64,000 bases of DNA from Allokutzneria sp. A3M-2-11 16 (GTDB lineage Bacteria; Actinomycetota; Actinomycetes; Mycobacteriales; Pseudonocardiaceae). The notes below the pieces were generated by a model. The model ran no database searches. It was given only the letters and a program-made list of their open reading frames with translations, and had not been told where the DNA came from. The translations under genes and the position numbers were made by a program. How positions within the stretch are numbered: the stretch's first letter is position 1; each line of letters opens with the position of its first letter. The DNA is taken from assembly GCF_024213555.1 (NCBI RefSeq), contig NZ_JANAVO010000002.1:1-64000 (forward strand). Reading direction: 5' to 3'. Of the stretch, positions 62,641-64,000 are shown in pieces.

Positions 62641-62641
<1 letters not shown>
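61736..62641 (-). CDS. GNAT acetyltransferase fused to a VOC/glyoxalase domain
   Basis: 301 residues. Residues 1-165 are a RimJ/RimL-type N-acetyltransferase (ERMVLRELRASDAEAVAGIF; GSGLAREATEALLRHAF acetyl-CoA loop; NTGSLKLSERLGF). From about 170, HHVELWVGDLDHARDTFGWL ... LNHLALHAGDRAEVDRL ... YLENADGFQVELV is a glyoxalase/VOC metal-binding domain. The frame is open across the joint, which lies near a GTCCTTTGTGGAC 13-mer (62130-62142). ATG 62641 overlaps the aroQ stop (TGATG). The fusion is uncommon; a resistance role against a natural product is one possibility. Confidence 0.8.

Positions 62642-64000
<1,359 letters not shown>

Overview
The window is about 72% GC-type DNA with dense, short-gap operons, frequent GTG starts and GTGA/ATGA/TGATG stop-start overlaps. 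This points to a high-GC actinomycete. The BldD gene beside pyrR and nusB, the mihF-gmk-rpoZ-coaBC-metK block, the SARP/AfsR-type regulator and the helicase-motif-less PriA fit a mycelial actinomycete, most likely a Pseudonocardiales genus (inference; no 16S gene is present). No tRNA, rRNA, CRISPR array, transposase or phage gene was seen.

Left part (1-10.1 kb): an inducible polyuronide-utilisation locus. A minus-strand operon runs from a lipoprotein sugar-binding protein and two ABC permeases through an SDR oxidoreductase, two heparinase II/III-type exolyases and a DUF624 membrane protein to a secreted PL7 alginate lyase. It ends in a rho-independent terminator and is faced by a divergent LacI regulator. 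From 10.3 to 15.5 kb lie accessory genes: a membrane protein, a BTAD/NB-ARC regulator, an alpha/beta hydrolase, and an HxlR regulator divergent from a DUF899 gene with two palindromic operators between them.

Core blocks, all on the minus strand: permease-rpe-ribD-ribE-ribBA-ribH-PH protein-DHOD-like (15.6-22.5 kb), def-fmt-rsmB (30.2-33.1 kb), priA (37.7-39.7 kb), and aroB-aroQ ... pepQ-efp-nusB, (bldD on plus), pyrR-pyrB-pyrC-PH-like-carA-carB-pyrF, mihF-gmk-rpoZ-coaBC-metK (43.8-64 kb). The order matches the Mycobacterium tuberculosis Rv1379-Rv1417 region as I know it. The blocks are separated by accessory inserts: a haloacetate-dehalogenase-like gene with a CGNR regulator and a thioesterase; a 1214-residue HTH-nSTAND-WD40 protein; an iron-box-controlled pair of siderophore-type acyltransferases; an ECF sigma pair; a transporter plus GT4 glycosyltransferase; and a two-component system with two kinase-like genes.

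The most unusual non-coding content is a set of structured intergenic elements. One family (three copies at 28.4, 37.5 and 39.8 kb) has nested inverted repeats with fixed 20-nt spacers. A second family (two copies at 15.5 and 43.0 kb) keeps the same arms but carries its core in opposite orientation in the two copies. Several of these sit at core/accessory boundaries. In addition, 13-mers of the form GTCC-N5-GGAC recur throughout the window, mostly inside genes, and the pyr leader carries a PyrR-type binding loop that overlaps the pyrR Shine-Dalgarno.
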